Position numbers and translations under genes: made by a program
Shown here: piece after piece, positions 41,970 to 51,415 of the stretch
How the letters are laid out: each line of letters opens with the position of its first letter
Numbering within the stretch: the first letter of the stretch is position 1
Notes under the pieces: generated by a model
What the model saw: only the letters and a program-made list of their open reading frames with translations
Told to the model about the DNA's origin: nothing
Databases searched by the model: none
Source of the DNA: Polaribacter sp. BM10
Lineage (GTDB): Bacteria > Bacteroidota > Bacteroidia > Flavobacteriales > Flavobacteriaceae
Direction of reading: 5' to 3'
Assembly: GCF_002005425.1 (NCBI RefSeq)
Contig: NZ_CP019704.1
Span: 2,004,001 to 2,068,000, forward strand
Length of the DNA: 64,000 nt

Positions 41970-41993
41970 TTTGTTGTGTTGTTGTTGTTGTTG
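41970..41993 (-). repeat. CAA-repeat leader of purD
   Basis: The mRNA leader reads GCAACAACAACAACAACAC and continues CAAACA before the ATG. It is A/C-only, hence unstructured, with no Shine-Dalgarno sequence. Confidence 0.7.
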
Positions 41994-42001
41994 CAAATAT
42001 A
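41994..42001 (-). promoter_or_regulatory. Predicted purD promoter -7 element (TATATTTG)
   Basis: TATATTTG on the minus strand between the GT2 stop (42021) and the purD ATG, 26 nt before the start. Confidence 0.6.
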
Positions 42002-42020
42002 TTTTAATTTCTTGACGAAA

Positions 42021-42773
42021 CTAAATTCCCCACTTTAAAAAATACTTTATTGCAGAAGAAAGATGATAAAAAAATAATTTCGTCTTTTTTGAAGAACCTT
42101 TTTGGTGCGTATGCGTTATAATTTCTTTTGGATAATAATATATTTTCTTACCAGATTGATATATTTTTCTGCAAATATCTGCATCTTCCATATACAAGAA
42201 ATAACGCTCATCAAAACCATTTAAATTTACAAATTCCTTTGTTTTAAAAAGCATGAAACAACCGTGTATAAATTCAGGAGAAAAGGGCTCTAACAAACTT
42301 TTACTTCTATATTCGTTTTCGAAAATCTTTTGTTTAGAGAGATTTAATCTTCTATTAATTAAATCGAAAGGCGTTGGGTTTTTTCTGCAAATATATTGAT
42401 TTTCTTTATTTGGATACACCACTCTAGGACTTATAAATGAAACATCTTTTTGATGATTTAATACATTAATTAAGTTTGGTAAAACCAATCTAGAGAATTG
42501 AATATCTGGATTTAAAATTAAATGAAAATCTGAGGTAACTTTATCTAAAACCAAATTATGAGCCTTACCAAAACCAATATTTTTACCTACAAAAATGTAT
42601 TCTATATCTGCATGGTTAAATTTTGATTTTAAAGCATCTGTAGAATTGTTATCTACTAAAAAAAGTTTTTTAGATACATTAGTACCTAAAAAACTTTTAA
42701 TTGTTTGCTCTAAAATATTCATATTGTCTCTATAGAGAACAATAGTAGCGGTTATTTTGAATCTTGGTTTCAT
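42021..42773 (-). CDS. Glycosyltransferase family 2 (rhamnosyltransferase-like)
   Basis: A 250-residue GT2 enzyme transferring a sugar in surface polysaccharide synthesis at the cytoplasmic face of the membrane. The nucleotide-sugar pocket appears as FLVDNNSTDALK and VGKNIGFGKAHN. The acceptor-side residues follow in FIHGCFMLFKTKEF and GFDERYFLYMEDADICRKI. The GT2 type with EDADICRK is common among rhamnosyltransferases. The start overlaps the upstream stop by one base (TAATG). It is the last gene of the polysaccharide cluster. Confidence 0.88.
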   Translation of the reverse strand: MKPRFKITATIVLYRDNMNILEQTIKSFLGTNVSKKLFLVDNNSTDALKSKFNHADIEYIFVGKNIGFGKAHNLVLDKVTSDFHLILNPDIQFSRLVLPNLINVLNHQKDVSFISPRVVYPNKENQYICRKNPTPFDLINRRLNLSKQKIFENEYRSKSLLEPFSPEFIHGCFMLFKTKEFVNLNGFDERYFLYMEDADICRKIYQSGKKIYYYPKEIITHTHQKGSSKKTKLFFYHLSSAIKYFLKWGI

Positions 42774-44128
42774 TAATATGCTTTCTCTTCTCCTTTAAAT
42801 ACATTTAAAACAGTTTGTATTATAATCTTTATATCTAAAAAGAAAGACCAATTTTCAATATAAAAAATATCTAAACGCACTCTATTTTTAATATCAGATT
42901 TTTTCTTAATTTCACCTCTATAACCACTTATTTGCGCCAAACCTGTTATACCAGGTTTTACAATATGTCTTTTTAAATAATCGTCTACCTCTTTTTGATA
43001 TTCTAAAGACAGACTTTCTAAGTGCGGTCTTGGGCCAACAACACTCATATCACCAAAAAGAACATTGATAAATTGAGGCAATTCATCTAAACTAGTTTTT
43101 CTTAAAAAAGCACCAATTTTTGTAACTCTTGCATCTCCTTTTGTAGCGTGTACTTTATCTGCAATCTTATTAAGTTTCATAGATCTAAATTTATAACAAA
43201 TAAATTCTTCTCCATTTATACCTTCTCTACCTTGTTTAAAAATTAAAGGCCCTTTAGATTCTAACTTTACTAAAATCCATAAAATAGGTATTAACCAAGA
43301 TAAAACAGTTACACAAACAAATAAAGAGAACACAATATCAAACACCCTTTTAATATAGAAGTTACCCGTAAACTCAAATGGTAATTTATTAACATTTAAA
43401 ACCATCAAATCATCGTCATAGTAATGTATCGTTTGATTTTTACTATACAATTCTGTAGCATTAGGAATTAATTTTAAGGCAATAGCATTTTCTAAAGCAA
43501 ATTTATTTACTTCTTTAATTTGACTATCGGTTAATGAAGAAAGTGAACAGTATATTTCATCTACCATATTTTTTTTGGTAAAGTCATAAACAGATTCTAA
43601 TTTACCCAAGTATTCACTATTCTTATAATTTTTATCGGAAAAGAAACCTAAGAATTTGTACCCTAAATTCGCTTTACTTTTAAATAACTTTATAATATTT
43701 TTTGAAGAATCATCAAAACCTAATACAACTGTAGTTCTGTAATTATTACCAAAAGATCTATACTTTTTTAGAGCAAACAACCACAAAACTTTTATAATTG
43801 ATATAGCTATAGTTATTGACGTTAAAATTAAAAACTGATTATTAACAACGTCTCCTTCTCTAAATATACCGAAATAAGCAAAATAGCCTAATGCAAAAAA
43901 TAAAATTTGTTTACCCAAAAGTGTAATTACACGCAAGAAACTTGTATAACGGTAAACCTTATAAAATCCAAAAGAATAACTAGATGCTAACCAAAACAAG
44001 GTTATATACGATAGGAAAGAAAAATTCAGAAACTCTTTGTCATAAATTAGATATACAATTAAATTAATAATTATAACGTCTATTAAGACTTGTAAAGGTC
44101 TTATTAAGTAAGAATATCTTTTCTTCAA
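42773..44128 (-). CDS. Polyprenyl glycosylphosphotransferase (WbaP/WcaJ-type initiating enzyme)
   Basis: The membrane enzyme that starts each repeat unit by moving a sugar-1-phosphate onto undecaprenyl phosphate. In its 451 residues, four N-terminal membrane segments are followed by a Rossmann-like middle domain (about 130-230; TVVLGFDDSSKNI). A fifth membrane segment then leads into the catalytic domain (about 265-451). Landmarks are KRVFDIVFSLF, EFICYKFRSMK, FLRKTSLDELPQ, MSVVGPRPH and RHIVKPGITGLAQI. The start is a TTG at 44128; a predicted promoter (TATATTTG, 44145-44152) lies just upstream, so this gene and the GT2 gene may be transcribed separately. Confidence 0.92.
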   Translation of the reverse strand: MKKRYSYLIRPLQVLIDVIIINLIVYLIYDKEFLNFSFLSYITLFWLASSYSFGFYKVYRYTSFLRVITLLGKQILFFALGYFAYFGIFREGDVVNNQFLILTSITIAISIIKVLWLFALKKYRSFGNNYRTTVVLGFDDSSKNIIKLFKSKANLGYKFLGFFSDKNYKNSEYLGKLESVYDFTKKNMVDEIYCSLSSLTDSQIKEVNKFALENAIALKLIPNATELYSKNQTIHYYDDDLMVLNVNKLPFEFTGNFYIKRVFDIVFSLFVCVTVLSWLIPILWILVKLESKGPLIFKQGREGINGEEFICYKFRSMKLNKIADKVHATKGDARVTKIGAFLRKTSLDELPQFINVLFGDMSVVGPRPHLESLSLEYQKEVDDYLKRHIVKPGITGLAQISGYRGEIKKKSDIKNRVRLDIFYIENWSFFLDIKIIIQTVLNVFKGEEKAY

Positions 44129-44144
44129 GCTAGTTTTTTTTAAA

Positions 44145-44152
44145 CAAATATA
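44145..44152 (-). promoter_or_regulatory. Predicted internal promoter -7 element (TATATTTG)
   Basis: TATATTTG on the minus strand lies between the GT4 stop (44158) and the initiating enzyme start (44128), 16 nt before the TTG. It would allow separate expression of the last two polysaccharide genes. Confidence 0.5.
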
Positions 44153-44157
44153 TTGAT

Positions 44158-45324
44158 TTAACGAAAAACTTTAAGAATCATTTTATCAATTGTAAATAAT
44201 GACTCTGCAATTGTTTTTTGATGCCCTATATTTATATCTTCATTTATTAGAAAGTTCAATTTTTCAATAAGAAAATTGTTATCCCAATTATTTACAGCTA
44301 AGTTTAAGTTGTGTTCTGCAAATAGGTTTTCAATTTCACTATCAGGATCTGTAATAACCAAAACTTTGCATCCAGAAGCTAATAAATTTGGTAACTTAGA
44401 TGGTAAAGAGCCTTTTGATGTATTTTCTTTCTGTGGAATAATTTGAATAGAACTTTTAGCGTATAATTCTTCTAAATTTTCTTTTTTTACTAAATTATGA
44501 AAGTGTATGCTCTGATTATTATTTAGATTTTTAAGCTTTTTTATGGTTTCTCCCTCAGAAAAAAAATGAAATGCAGTATTGGGTATTTTTTTCGATGCTT
44601 CCGAGAAAAAATTTAGAAGTTTCATTGGATTTTGTTTTTCTCCTAATGCTCCAGAATACACAATATTAATCTTTCTACTATCTAAAATCGTATCCAAATC
44701 ATTAGTATCATTATCCTTTAGAGTAATAAAAGGATATTGAACCTCTAATTTATTATCTACTAAATTGTATATTTTTTTTGCTTCCTTCTTCATTTCATTA
44801 GAGAGAAATAAAATTTTATCGCAAGATTGATAACATTTTTTTTCTATTTTATGAATAAAGAATTTTATAACCTTATTAAAAAACCCTGATTTACCTTCTG
44901 AATACACTTCTTGTAAATCATGTACCATACCAACTTTTCTAATATTTTTTTTAATAAAAGGAATGATAAAATAAAAAGCAAAACTTGGAGGAAAAACTGG
45001 CATGACAAGATCTTTCCCTTTTTGATGAAGATTTAATTTTCTTAATACAAAAAAAGCAAAACTAAATTCTAGAATGAGTCTTCTTAAAATGGTTTTATTT
45101 GTATAAAACAAATTACTTCCTCCTCTAATAATTTTTACTCCTTTAAGTTGTTCGTTGCTTTTTTTTGTTTTCCAATCTGGATAAAATGGATGAAAACACA
45201 AAACAGTTACTTCATGACCTTTTCTAACAAGTTCTAAAACAAAATTTGTGTTAAATTTCCCAGTAGATATTGGTTCAGGGAAAAAAAATGGGGAGATTAA
45301 TAATATACTTTTTTTGTTAGTCAA
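44158..45324 (-). CDS. Glycosyltransferase family 4 (WcaI-like)
   Basis: A 388-residue GT-B enzyme adding a sugar to the lipid-linked repeat unit. The N-terminus has PFFFPEPISTGKFN and EVTVLCFHPFYPDW, typical of WcaI/WbuB-like enzymes. The C-terminal half has NIVYSGALGEKQNP and FFSEGETIKKL, and SLPSKLPNLLASGCKVLVI, the donor-binding region. The start is TTG at 45324, overlapping the acetyltransferase stop by 8 bp with no ATG nearby. Sugar specificity is unknown. Confidence 0.88.
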   Translation of the reverse strand: MTNKKSILLISPFFFPEPISTGKFNTNFVLELVRKGHEVTVLCFHPFYPDWKTKKSNEQLKGVKIIRGGSNLFYTNKTILRRLILEFSFAFFVLRKLNLHQKGKDLVMPVFPPSFAFYFIIPFIKKNIRKVGMVHDLQEVYSEGKSGFFNKVIKFFIHKIEKKCYQSCDKILFLSNEMKKEAKKIYNLVDNKLEVQYPFITLKDNDTNDLDTILDSRKINIVYSGALGEKQNPMKLLNFFSEASKKIPNTAFHFFSEGETIKKLKNLNNNQSIHFHNLVKKENLEELYAKSSIQIIPQKENTSKGSLPSKLPNLLASGCKVLVITDPDSEIENLFAEHNLNLAVNNWDNNFLIEKLNFLINEDINIGHQKTIAESLFTIDKMILKVFR

Positions 45325-45862
45325 TTTTTCTTTCTCTAATTATTTTTGCTGGACTACCAATACACACTTTATTTGAAGAAATATCTTTATAAACACTGCT
45401 TCTAGCACCTACAACACTTCCTTTTCCTATAGTAATTCCTGGAGCAACATAAACATCTGTTGCCAACCAACACTCATCTTCTATAATATTCTTTTTTGCA
45501 AAAATAGGAAAATCTGACTGTAAATAATCATGAGAAGCTGTACAGATATATGATTTTTGAGAAATAACAACATTTTTACCGATCTCTATTTCTCCTAAGG
45601 AATATAAAACAACATCATCTCCAATCCAAGAATAATCTCCAATTGTAACTTTCCATGGATAAGTTATTCTAACTGTTTGTCTAATAATTACGTTTTTGCC
45701 AATTTTAGCACCAAAAAGTCTCAATAAAAAATTTCTAAATCCATACAAAAACTGTGGTGAGTTCTTAAACAATAATGATTGTACCAACCACCATAATTGC
45801 ACAGTAAATGCATTTCTTCCTCTAAAATTTTTTGGAAGTTTAAATGTATTAAGTCTTTGCAT
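45317..45862 (-). CDS. WcaF-like putative acetyltransferase
   Basis: A 181-residue left-handed beta-helix acyltransferase. Hexapeptide repeats run from about 55 (IGKNVIIRQTVRITYPWKVT) to the C-terminus, and SHDYLQSDFPI followed by GKGSVVGARSSVY matches WcaF proteins that acetylate capsule sugars. The N-terminus (NTFKLPKNFRGRNAFTVQLW) is also WcaF-like. It overlaps the GT4 gene by 8 bp and is 4 nt from the next gene, so it sits firmly in the operon. O-acetylation of the polysaccharide is the likely role. Confidence 0.9.
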   Translation of the reverse strand: MQRLNTFKLPKNFRGRNAFTVQLWWLVQSLLFKNSPQFLYGFRNFLLRLFGAKIGKNVIIRQTVRITYPWKVTIGDYSWIGDDVVLYSLGEIEIGKNVVISQKSYICTASHDYLQSDFPIFAKKNIIEDECWLATDVYVAPGITIGKGSVVGARSSVYKDISSNKVCIGSPAKIIRERKID

Positions 45863-45866
45863 TTTT

Positions 45867-46940
45867 TTATTGTAAAATTTTTATAAGCTCTTTTCCAAAA
45901 TGTTCTTCTGTATAATTATTTGCAAAATACGTTTTATTATTATTAGCAATTTTTAAAATCTTAGATTTATCTTTATCTAAAGAAACAAGAGTGTTAAAAA
46001 TTGTTTCAAAATTATTTTTTTCTACAAAGTAACCATTTATATTTTCTTTTACAATATCAGGAATTCCTGCGTGTTTAGTTGTTACAATAACATTATTTGT
46101 TGCCATAGCTTCTAGAATAGATATTGGTTGTCCTTCCATCTTATAAAAAGTAGGTAATACAAAAATATTACTCCAATTTAACAAATCGTTTTTTTCTTTA
46201 CCATATATAGAGCCTAAATACTTTGTATTCTTAAGCTTGTCTATTTTTTGATGTATAATTTCTTTTAAATTATCATCTATATTTCCTGCAATTTTTGCTT
46301 CATAAGTTATATTTTTTTCTTCTAACTTTTCTAATGCATCTAATAAATTTAAAACACCTTTTTCTTTCATTAAATTACTTAAATAGACAATCCTTATCTT
46401 TTCTACTTTTAGTAAAGATGTTTGTTTAAATAAATAATTTTCTGCAAAATTATATAAATTATAAATATTTTTATCTAGTAAAAATGGGGTTAGGTTATTT
46501 TTTAATAAGGGTGATAGAATGATTCCTTTTGTAAACCTAGACAACAAGTAATAAAATATTTTCTTTTTTAATCCTCCTAACTTTTTGTACTGTAATCCTA
46601 AAAAGTTGCCATGAACATGAATTATTAACTCTTTATTTAAAAAAGATGACAAAAGTATAAAAAGTGTATATTTTACAATACCAAAAAAAGTTTGTCCTGG
46701 TGTTATATATATAATATCATTACCAATAACTTTTGTAACATTGAAATTAATTCTAAGAAAAAAAAGTGCCTTTTTAAATGAAAAGCTACCAACCGAATCT
46801 TCGAAAACAGGATAAGATGTGTTTATATAATCTGTTTTAAACTCTAAACTTTTATCTAAAACTTCTTTTACAACTTTATTTGCCAAAGAAACTCCTGAAA
46901 TTGGCTTGGGAAATGGACCAATAATTAATATTTTCTTCAT
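45867..46940 (-). CDS. Glycosyltransferase family 4
   Basis: A 357-residue GT4 enzyme. The N-terminal glycine-rich start is LIIGPFPKPISGVSLAN. The C-terminal region shows RIVYLSNLMKEKGVLNLL and WSNIFVLPTFYKMEGQPISILEAMATNNVIV, with the conserved glutamates of the EX7E motif. It directly adjoins the ligase-like gene (no gap) in the same operon. The linkage made is unknown. Confidence 0.88.
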   Translation of the reverse strand: MKKILIIGPFPKPISGVSLANKVVKEVLDKSLEFKTDYINTSYPVFEDSVGSFSFKKALFFLRINFNVTKVIGNDIIYITPGQTFFGIVKYTLFILLSSFLNKELIIHVHGNFLGLQYKKLGGLKKKIFYYLLSRFTKGIILSPLLKNNLTPFLLDKNIYNLYNFAENYLFKQTSLLKVEKIRIVYLSNLMKEKGVLNLLDALEKLEEKNITYEAKIAGNIDDNLKEIIHQKIDKLKNTKYLGSIYGKEKNDLLNWSNIFVLPTFYKMEGQPISILEAMATNNVIVTTKHAGIPDIVKENINGYFVEKNNFETIFNTLVSLDKDKSKILKIANNNKTYFANNYTEEHFGKELIKILQ

Positions 46941-48173
46941 CTAAATATCTTTGAAAAATTTAATATGTTTAAAATTATAGAAACTTAACATGCATATATA
47001 AAAAGAGAATAATATTACCCCAGATTGTCTTTCTAATATGTTTTCAAACATCATACAAACAGCAAAAAAAAGTGCAATTACTAATAAAACAATATTTTTA
47101 TTTTGTATTCCGTCAATTAACGTCTTTATCATAATAATGAACAAAAGTAAAAAACCAAAAATACCACTACTTAAAAAATAACTTAGGTATTGGTTATGAG
47201 AATTATGTTTTAATTCTAATAATAATTTAGATTTACTTAAATAACATTTTTCTAATTCTTCCTGCACATCTCCTAAACCAAAACCAAATAATGGAGATTC
47301 TTTTATCTTACTTATTACACAATTATATATACCAAACCTTAAACTCGTTGAGTTAAATTTTAATTCTCCAGTATAATTTTTAAGATTATACAGTTCTTTA
47401 AACCTGTTCGATGTTGTACTTAAAACAAAGCTTGTCACAAAAAAAGCAAGCACAAAGCTAATCACAATCCTTTTTGATTTTTTTTGTTTTAAAAAGCAAA
47501 AAAATAAAACTAATAAACTCAATAGAAAACTAACTATAACTCCTTTACGTTCTAGTACTAATAAAGTTAATAGATTAATTATTACGAATGGTAAAGTAAA
47601 AATTATAAAGCTTCTTCTTTTTAAGAATAACCAAAAATAGATAGTTAATAAAATAGGCAAAGCAATAAATATTGAAGCATAAATAGGATGTTGATTAATA
47701 AGCCACATTTCATTAGTTATATATGCTAACGCATCATATAAACTTATTTCATTAGAAAAAACCCCTAACTTATTAAAATAGAATAAAATTGATAGTGAAT
47801 AAAAAGAGGTTACTATTAAATTAATCTTTGTGTAATTTAATAGTAATAAATAAGAAAAACTTTCTTTAACACTGTGTAATAAACCTATAGATATTGGAAT
47901 AATTAATAAACTTAACCCAGTAGATAAAGGCTTATCTATTCCAGAAAAATTAGTTGTATTTATTAAAGATAATAAAAGTACTAAGTACAGCATAGAAAAC
48001 CTAAAAACTTTTTTAAAAGGATAGCTTCGTTTTTTTTCTTTTACATAAAGAAAACTACTAACTAATAATAATAATATTACAGGCAACCCTTTTATCCTAT
48101 TGGGGATAAAAGGGAAAATTGCAAAGAAAAGAATAGCATAAAAATGTAAATTTTTATAAATTTTATTTTTCAT
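46941..48173 (-). CDS. O-antigen ligase-like membrane protein
   Basis: A 410-residue inner-membrane protein with about eleven membrane segments and a large external loop holding the Wzy_C/WaaL-type FGFGLGDVQEEL followed by KHNSHNQYLSYFLSSGI. The conserved histidine-rich HNxHNQY is the family mark of O-antigen ligases and polymerases. It may join finished chains to a lipid or act as a polymerase; the adjacent gene is a second candidate for polymerisation. It overlaps the upstream gene by 11 bp. Confidence 0.85.
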   Translation of the reverse strand: MKNKIYKNLHFYAILFFAIFPFIPNRIKGLPVILLLLVSSFLYVKEKKRSYPFKKVFRFSMLYLVLLLSLINTTNFSGIDKPLSTGLSLLIIPISIGLLHSVKESFSYLLLLNYTKINLIVTSFYSLSILFYFNKLGVFSNEISLYDALAYITNEMWLINQHPIYASIFIALPILLTIYFWLFLKRRSFIIFTLPFVIINLLTLLVLERKGVIVSFLLSLLVLFFCFLKQKKSKRIVISFVLAFFVTSFVLSTTSNRFKELYNLKNYTGELKFNSTSLRFGIYNCVISKIKESPLFGFGLGDVQEELEKCYLSKSKLLLELKHNSHNQYLSYFLSSGIFGFLLLFIIMIKTLIDGIQNKNIVLLVIALFFAVCMMFENILERQSGVILFSFYICMLSFYNFKHIKFFKDI

Positions 48174-49431
48174 TTGTCTTAATTTTTGGTAAATTTTTCT
48201 TTACTTGCCTTAATATGTATGCTATAAATAAAATAAATAAAACATAATAAAAATACCTTATTGCGGCACGCATATTATACTCAAACGCATAAAAAATATG
48301 TAAGCTTAATAATATAATAATTAGAAAAGCAAAAGTTCTTTTATTATTACTTAACAACTTTCTTATAATATTTTCGAAATATGTAAAAATTAACCCTGTT
48401 ATTAAAAAATAAATAATAGTAAATAAATAACCTGTCTTAAAAACTCTACCATGTAAAGAAAATGGGGCAAATAGATTTAGTCTCATATTGTTTGCATAAT
48501 CATACCAACCAACCATACTACCAGGTAATGGATTTATACTGATAAAAATAATATTCCAATCTAATTTTGCTTTTTCAAGAGTACCAATAGTAACATAGAC
48601 ACCATAAATAAAGGAATAATAAAGATTAAAAACAAAACTTCTTAAAAAATCATTATCAGACGACCCTATACTTTTTATGTAAGGTATTAACCCGTGTGAA
48701 CTAAGACTTCTTAATTGCATTATATATGTTAAGAAAACAAAGCTTATAAATAAATGAAGTATGAATCTTAATTTATTAAACAAATTATTCCCGCTAGAGA
48801 TAAAAACTAAGCATATGTAAAAAATAAAAAAAAGAAATACAGTTCTAGAACCTGTTGTTATTGATAAAAAAATAGTCAATAGAAATAATATTGTACTGAG
48901 TTTTTTTTTATTACTATAAATAATACCTAAAAGAATTATTTCTACAAACACTAATACTTTTAAAAAAATAGTTAAAAACCTATTTGTTTCAGGTAAATAT
49001 GTAGATCTAATAAAAAGACCTTTACCATATGTGATAAAGTATAAAATTAGAATTAATAAAAAAACAAAGGGTACAATCTTACTAACAACATCTAATACTT
49101 TATACTTTACAAATAAACTATTTGAATATGCTTTATTAAATCTAATTTTTATCCGTTTTGCACTAAGTTCATAAAATAACAGAACTCCAAATAGAAATGA
49201 GTTTAATGCCAACAAATACATTTTAATAGTATTAATAAAAACTATTTCTGTTACTTTATCTAAATTAAATAAAGAAAATTTATTATCGAAATAGTAAAAA
49301 TACCACAATGATAAGATGATAGAAATTATACTGAAATTTATATAAATATATACAGGACTTAATAAAAAGTACTTTATTACTTTATAGGTGAAATATAATT
49401 CAATAACTAATATTAAAATATATAAAATCAT
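48163..49431 (-). CDS. Oligosaccharide repeat unit polymerase (Wzy-like)
   Basis: A 422-residue membrane protein with about twelve segments, of the Wzy type that polymerises lipid-linked repeat units at the outer face of the inner membrane. Landmarks are TTGSRTVFLFFIFYIC and SINPLPGSMVGWYD in the external loop. Sequence conservation in Wzy is low, so assignment rests on topology and location. It overlaps the flippase stop by ATGA and the next gene by 11 bp, so it is tightly within the operon. Confidence 0.8.
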   Translation of the reverse strand: MILYILILVIELYFTYKVIKYFLLSPVYIYINFSIISIILSLWYFYYFDNKFSLFNLDKVTEIVFINTIKMYLLALNSFLFGVLLFYELSAKRIKIRFNKAYSNSLFVKYKVLDVVSKIVPFVFLLILILYFITYGKGLFIRSTYLPETNRFLTIFLKVLVFVEIILLGIIYSNKKKLSTILFLLTIFLSITTGSRTVFLFFIFYICLVFISSGNNLFNKLRFILHLFISFVFLTYIMQLRSLSSHGLIPYIKSIGSSDNDFLRSFVFNLYYSFIYGVYVTIGTLEKAKLDWNIIFISINPLPGSMVGWYDYANNMRLNLFAPFSLHGRVFKTGYLFTIIYFLITGLIFTYFENIIRKLLSNNKRTFAFLIIILLSLHIFYAFEYNMRAAIRYFYYVLFILFIAYILRQVKKNLPKIKTNEK

Positions 49432-50666
49432 AAAACATTAAGTTTTTTAACGAAAAACACCCTAATAATAGCCAAAATTATGTCAGAAAAAACTCTTAAA
49501 TAAATCAAATTCCAAAAAGACAGTTTTCCAAAACTAAATAATAATAATGCTATAACAATATAAATTAAAGAAGAAATAATTAAAGATTGATTAAACTCTT
49601 TGTTATATCCAAAAGCAACTAAAGTGCACGTACCTAACATAAATGTTAACGCTACGAAAGGAGGAATTATAGCTAAAGTTTTTAGTACATCATCATACTC
49701 AACCATACCTACACCTCCAAATATCTGTAATAATTCCTTAGAAAAAAAAAATAATATTATAGAAAGTAAAATTCCAAAACTTACACTAAAAAAAATTAAC
49801 TTTCTTATAAGAGCTTTATCTTTATTACGAGTTATAGTTGGAAAAACAGCTTGCTGCAACATATCAAAAGGAATAATACAAACTAAAACTATCTTTAAAG
49901 CAACATCAAAGCCACTTACATAATCCATTGTATAAAAAACTCCTATTAAAAATATAGTCATAAAATTAAAGGTTAAAGACAAAAACCTTCCTAAAAAAAA
50001 CAGGTAAGCTTCTTTAATAAGCTTTAAAATCTCATTTTTACTTACCCATACAAATGAAAAATTAAATTGTCTAATAAGAGTTACATAACCCAATATACCC
50101 ATTAAAACACTTGAGAAGACAATCAAGTAAATATGAATTTTTAAATCATCAGGACTAACAACAAATAGCAGTGTTCCTATAACTAAAATTGATCTTGAAA
50201 AAACAGTTATATAAGTTGCTAATTTTAATTTTTCCACACCTTGAAAATACCAAATAGGAAAAAAAACCTCTCCAAAACCCATAATTAAAAATAGCCATAA
50301 ATAATTCTTATAAGCTGAAAAAGGATCTAAAAATGAAATAACATAGAGAATTATAAAACTTATTGCATACAGGATTAATTTTACCGAAAAAATGGTAGAT
50401 GTTATTTTATTTAAATTGCTAACAGATGTTCTGTTTTCAACAATATATTTAGCTGCATATACATTAAATCCAAAGTTTATAAAAATAATAAAGTACTGAA
50501 TAACGGAGTCTAACCATGTTAAAACACCATAATTAACTTTACCTAAAACCCTAATTAAATAAGTAACCAAAAGAAACTTAATTCCAATATTAAAGAACCT
50601 TAATATTGATAAAAAAGATAAATTTTTTAGAATAATTAAATTATCCGAAGTAATTTTTTTTATCAT
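49428..50666 (-). CDS. Wzx-type oligosaccharide flippase
   Basis: A 412-residue membrane protein with about twelve segments, of the polysaccharide transport family that flips undecaprenyl-linked repeat units. The N-terminus LIILKNLSFLSILRFFNIGIKF has the Wzx/MATE-like first helix with a conserved arginine, and the middle helices carry FPIWYFQGVEKLK, as in Wzx. It is first in a run of tightly coupled genes (next stop overlap ATGA). The gap upstream (209 bp) has no other gene. Confidence 0.88.
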   Translation of the reverse strand: MIKKITSDNLIILKNLSFLSILRFFNIGIKFLLVTYLIRVLGKVNYGVLTWLDSVIQYFIIFINFGFNVYAAKYIVENRTSVSNLNKITSTIFSVKLILYAISFIILYVISFLDPFSAYKNYLWLFLIMGFGEVFFPIWYFQGVEKLKLATYITVFSRSILVIGTLLFVVSPDDLKIHIYLIVFSSVLMGILGYVTLIRQFNFSFVWVSKNEILKLIKEAYLFFLGRFLSLTFNFMTIFLIGVFYTMDYVSGFDVALKIVLVCIIPFDMLQQAVFPTITRNKDKALIRKLIFFSVSFGILLSIILFFFSKELLQIFGGVGMVEYDDVLKTLAIIPPFVALTFMLGTCTLVAFGYNKEFNQSLIISSLIYIVIALLLFSFGKLSFWNLIYLRVFSDIILAIIRVFFVKKLNVL

Positions 50667-50875
50667 ATCTGTGTCTGAAAGTTGAATATTCTTTAGGAAT
50701 TCATTTTAAATTATATTTTATCTAAAACTAATCTTAAATTATGTTCAAAAGTTTTAATTTTTATAATAAAACACTTAGAACAGTAACTTCTTTTTCAATT
50801 TATAAAATTGTTTTAGTATGAAGTCTTATTGAAGATCCTCTTACCTGAATTATGATTCTCAAGTTCTTAGACATA
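50667..50875. other. AT-rich gap upstream of the flippase gene
   Basis: 209 bp between rfbC and the flippase gene with no frame I can support. It probably holds the promoter of the flippase-to-GT operon, but no clear TAnnTTTG was found. Confidence 0.4.
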
Positions 50876-51415
50876 TTATAATTTTTCAAAAGTTAATAAT
50901 TTAACATCTTTTTCTGATAAAATAATATCATTTGACGGAATTTTCCAATCTATATTCAAATCTTTATCATTATAAAGCACTCCGTCTTCTGCATCAGGTT
51001 CGTAATAATTATCGCATTTATAAGACACAATAGTATCATCTTCTAATACCGAAAAACCATGTAAAAACCCTCTAGGAACTAATAATTGTTTATTATTTTT
51101 ACTAGATAATTCTACTGAAAATACTTTTCCGTAGGTTTTTGAATTTTTTCTGGCATCTACAGCAACATCTAAAATTTTGCCTTTTACAACCCTTACTAAC
51201 TTTGCCTGTGCAAATTCTCCTTTTTGTAGATGCAAACCTCTAATAACACCGTATTGAGAAGTAGATTGATTTCCTAGAACAAAATCGCCTTTAAAACCAG
51301 TTTTTTCTGCAAACTCTTTTTTATTAAATTCTAATAAAAAACTTCCTCTTTCGTCTCCAAAAACTTGTGGTTCTACAACGAAACAATCCTTTAAATAAGT
51401 TTCAGTTACTTTCAT
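50876..51415 (-). CDS. rfbC: dTDP-4-dehydrorhamnose 3,5-epimerase
   Basis: RfbC (RmlC) epimerises dTDP-4-dehydro-6-deoxyglucose at C3 and C5 on the way to dTDP-rhamnose. The 179-residue cupin has GVIRGLHLQKGEFAQAKL with catalytic H62, the substrate-binding R59 and LVRVVKGKILDVAVDAR. The tail has FLHGFSVLEDDT, as in the family. The start overlaps rfbA by one base (TAATG). No rfbD follows in the gap or in the neighbouring genes. Confidence 0.95.
   Translation of the reverse strand: MKVTETYLKDCFVVEPQVFGDERGSFLLEFNKKEFAEKTGFKGDFVLGNQSTSQYGVIRGLHLQKGEFAQAKLVRVVKGKILDVAVDARKNSKTYGKVFSVELSSKNNKQLLVPRGFLHGFSVLEDDTIVSYKCDNYYEPDAEDGVLYNDKDLNIDWKIPSNDIILSEKDVKLLTFEKL

Noticed and set aside
47760..47768. 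Antisense match of the small RNA loop (AACCCCTAA) to the ligase-like mRNA
   Set aside because: The match is nine bases inside a coding region, not near a start codon, and is expected by chance in a region of this size.
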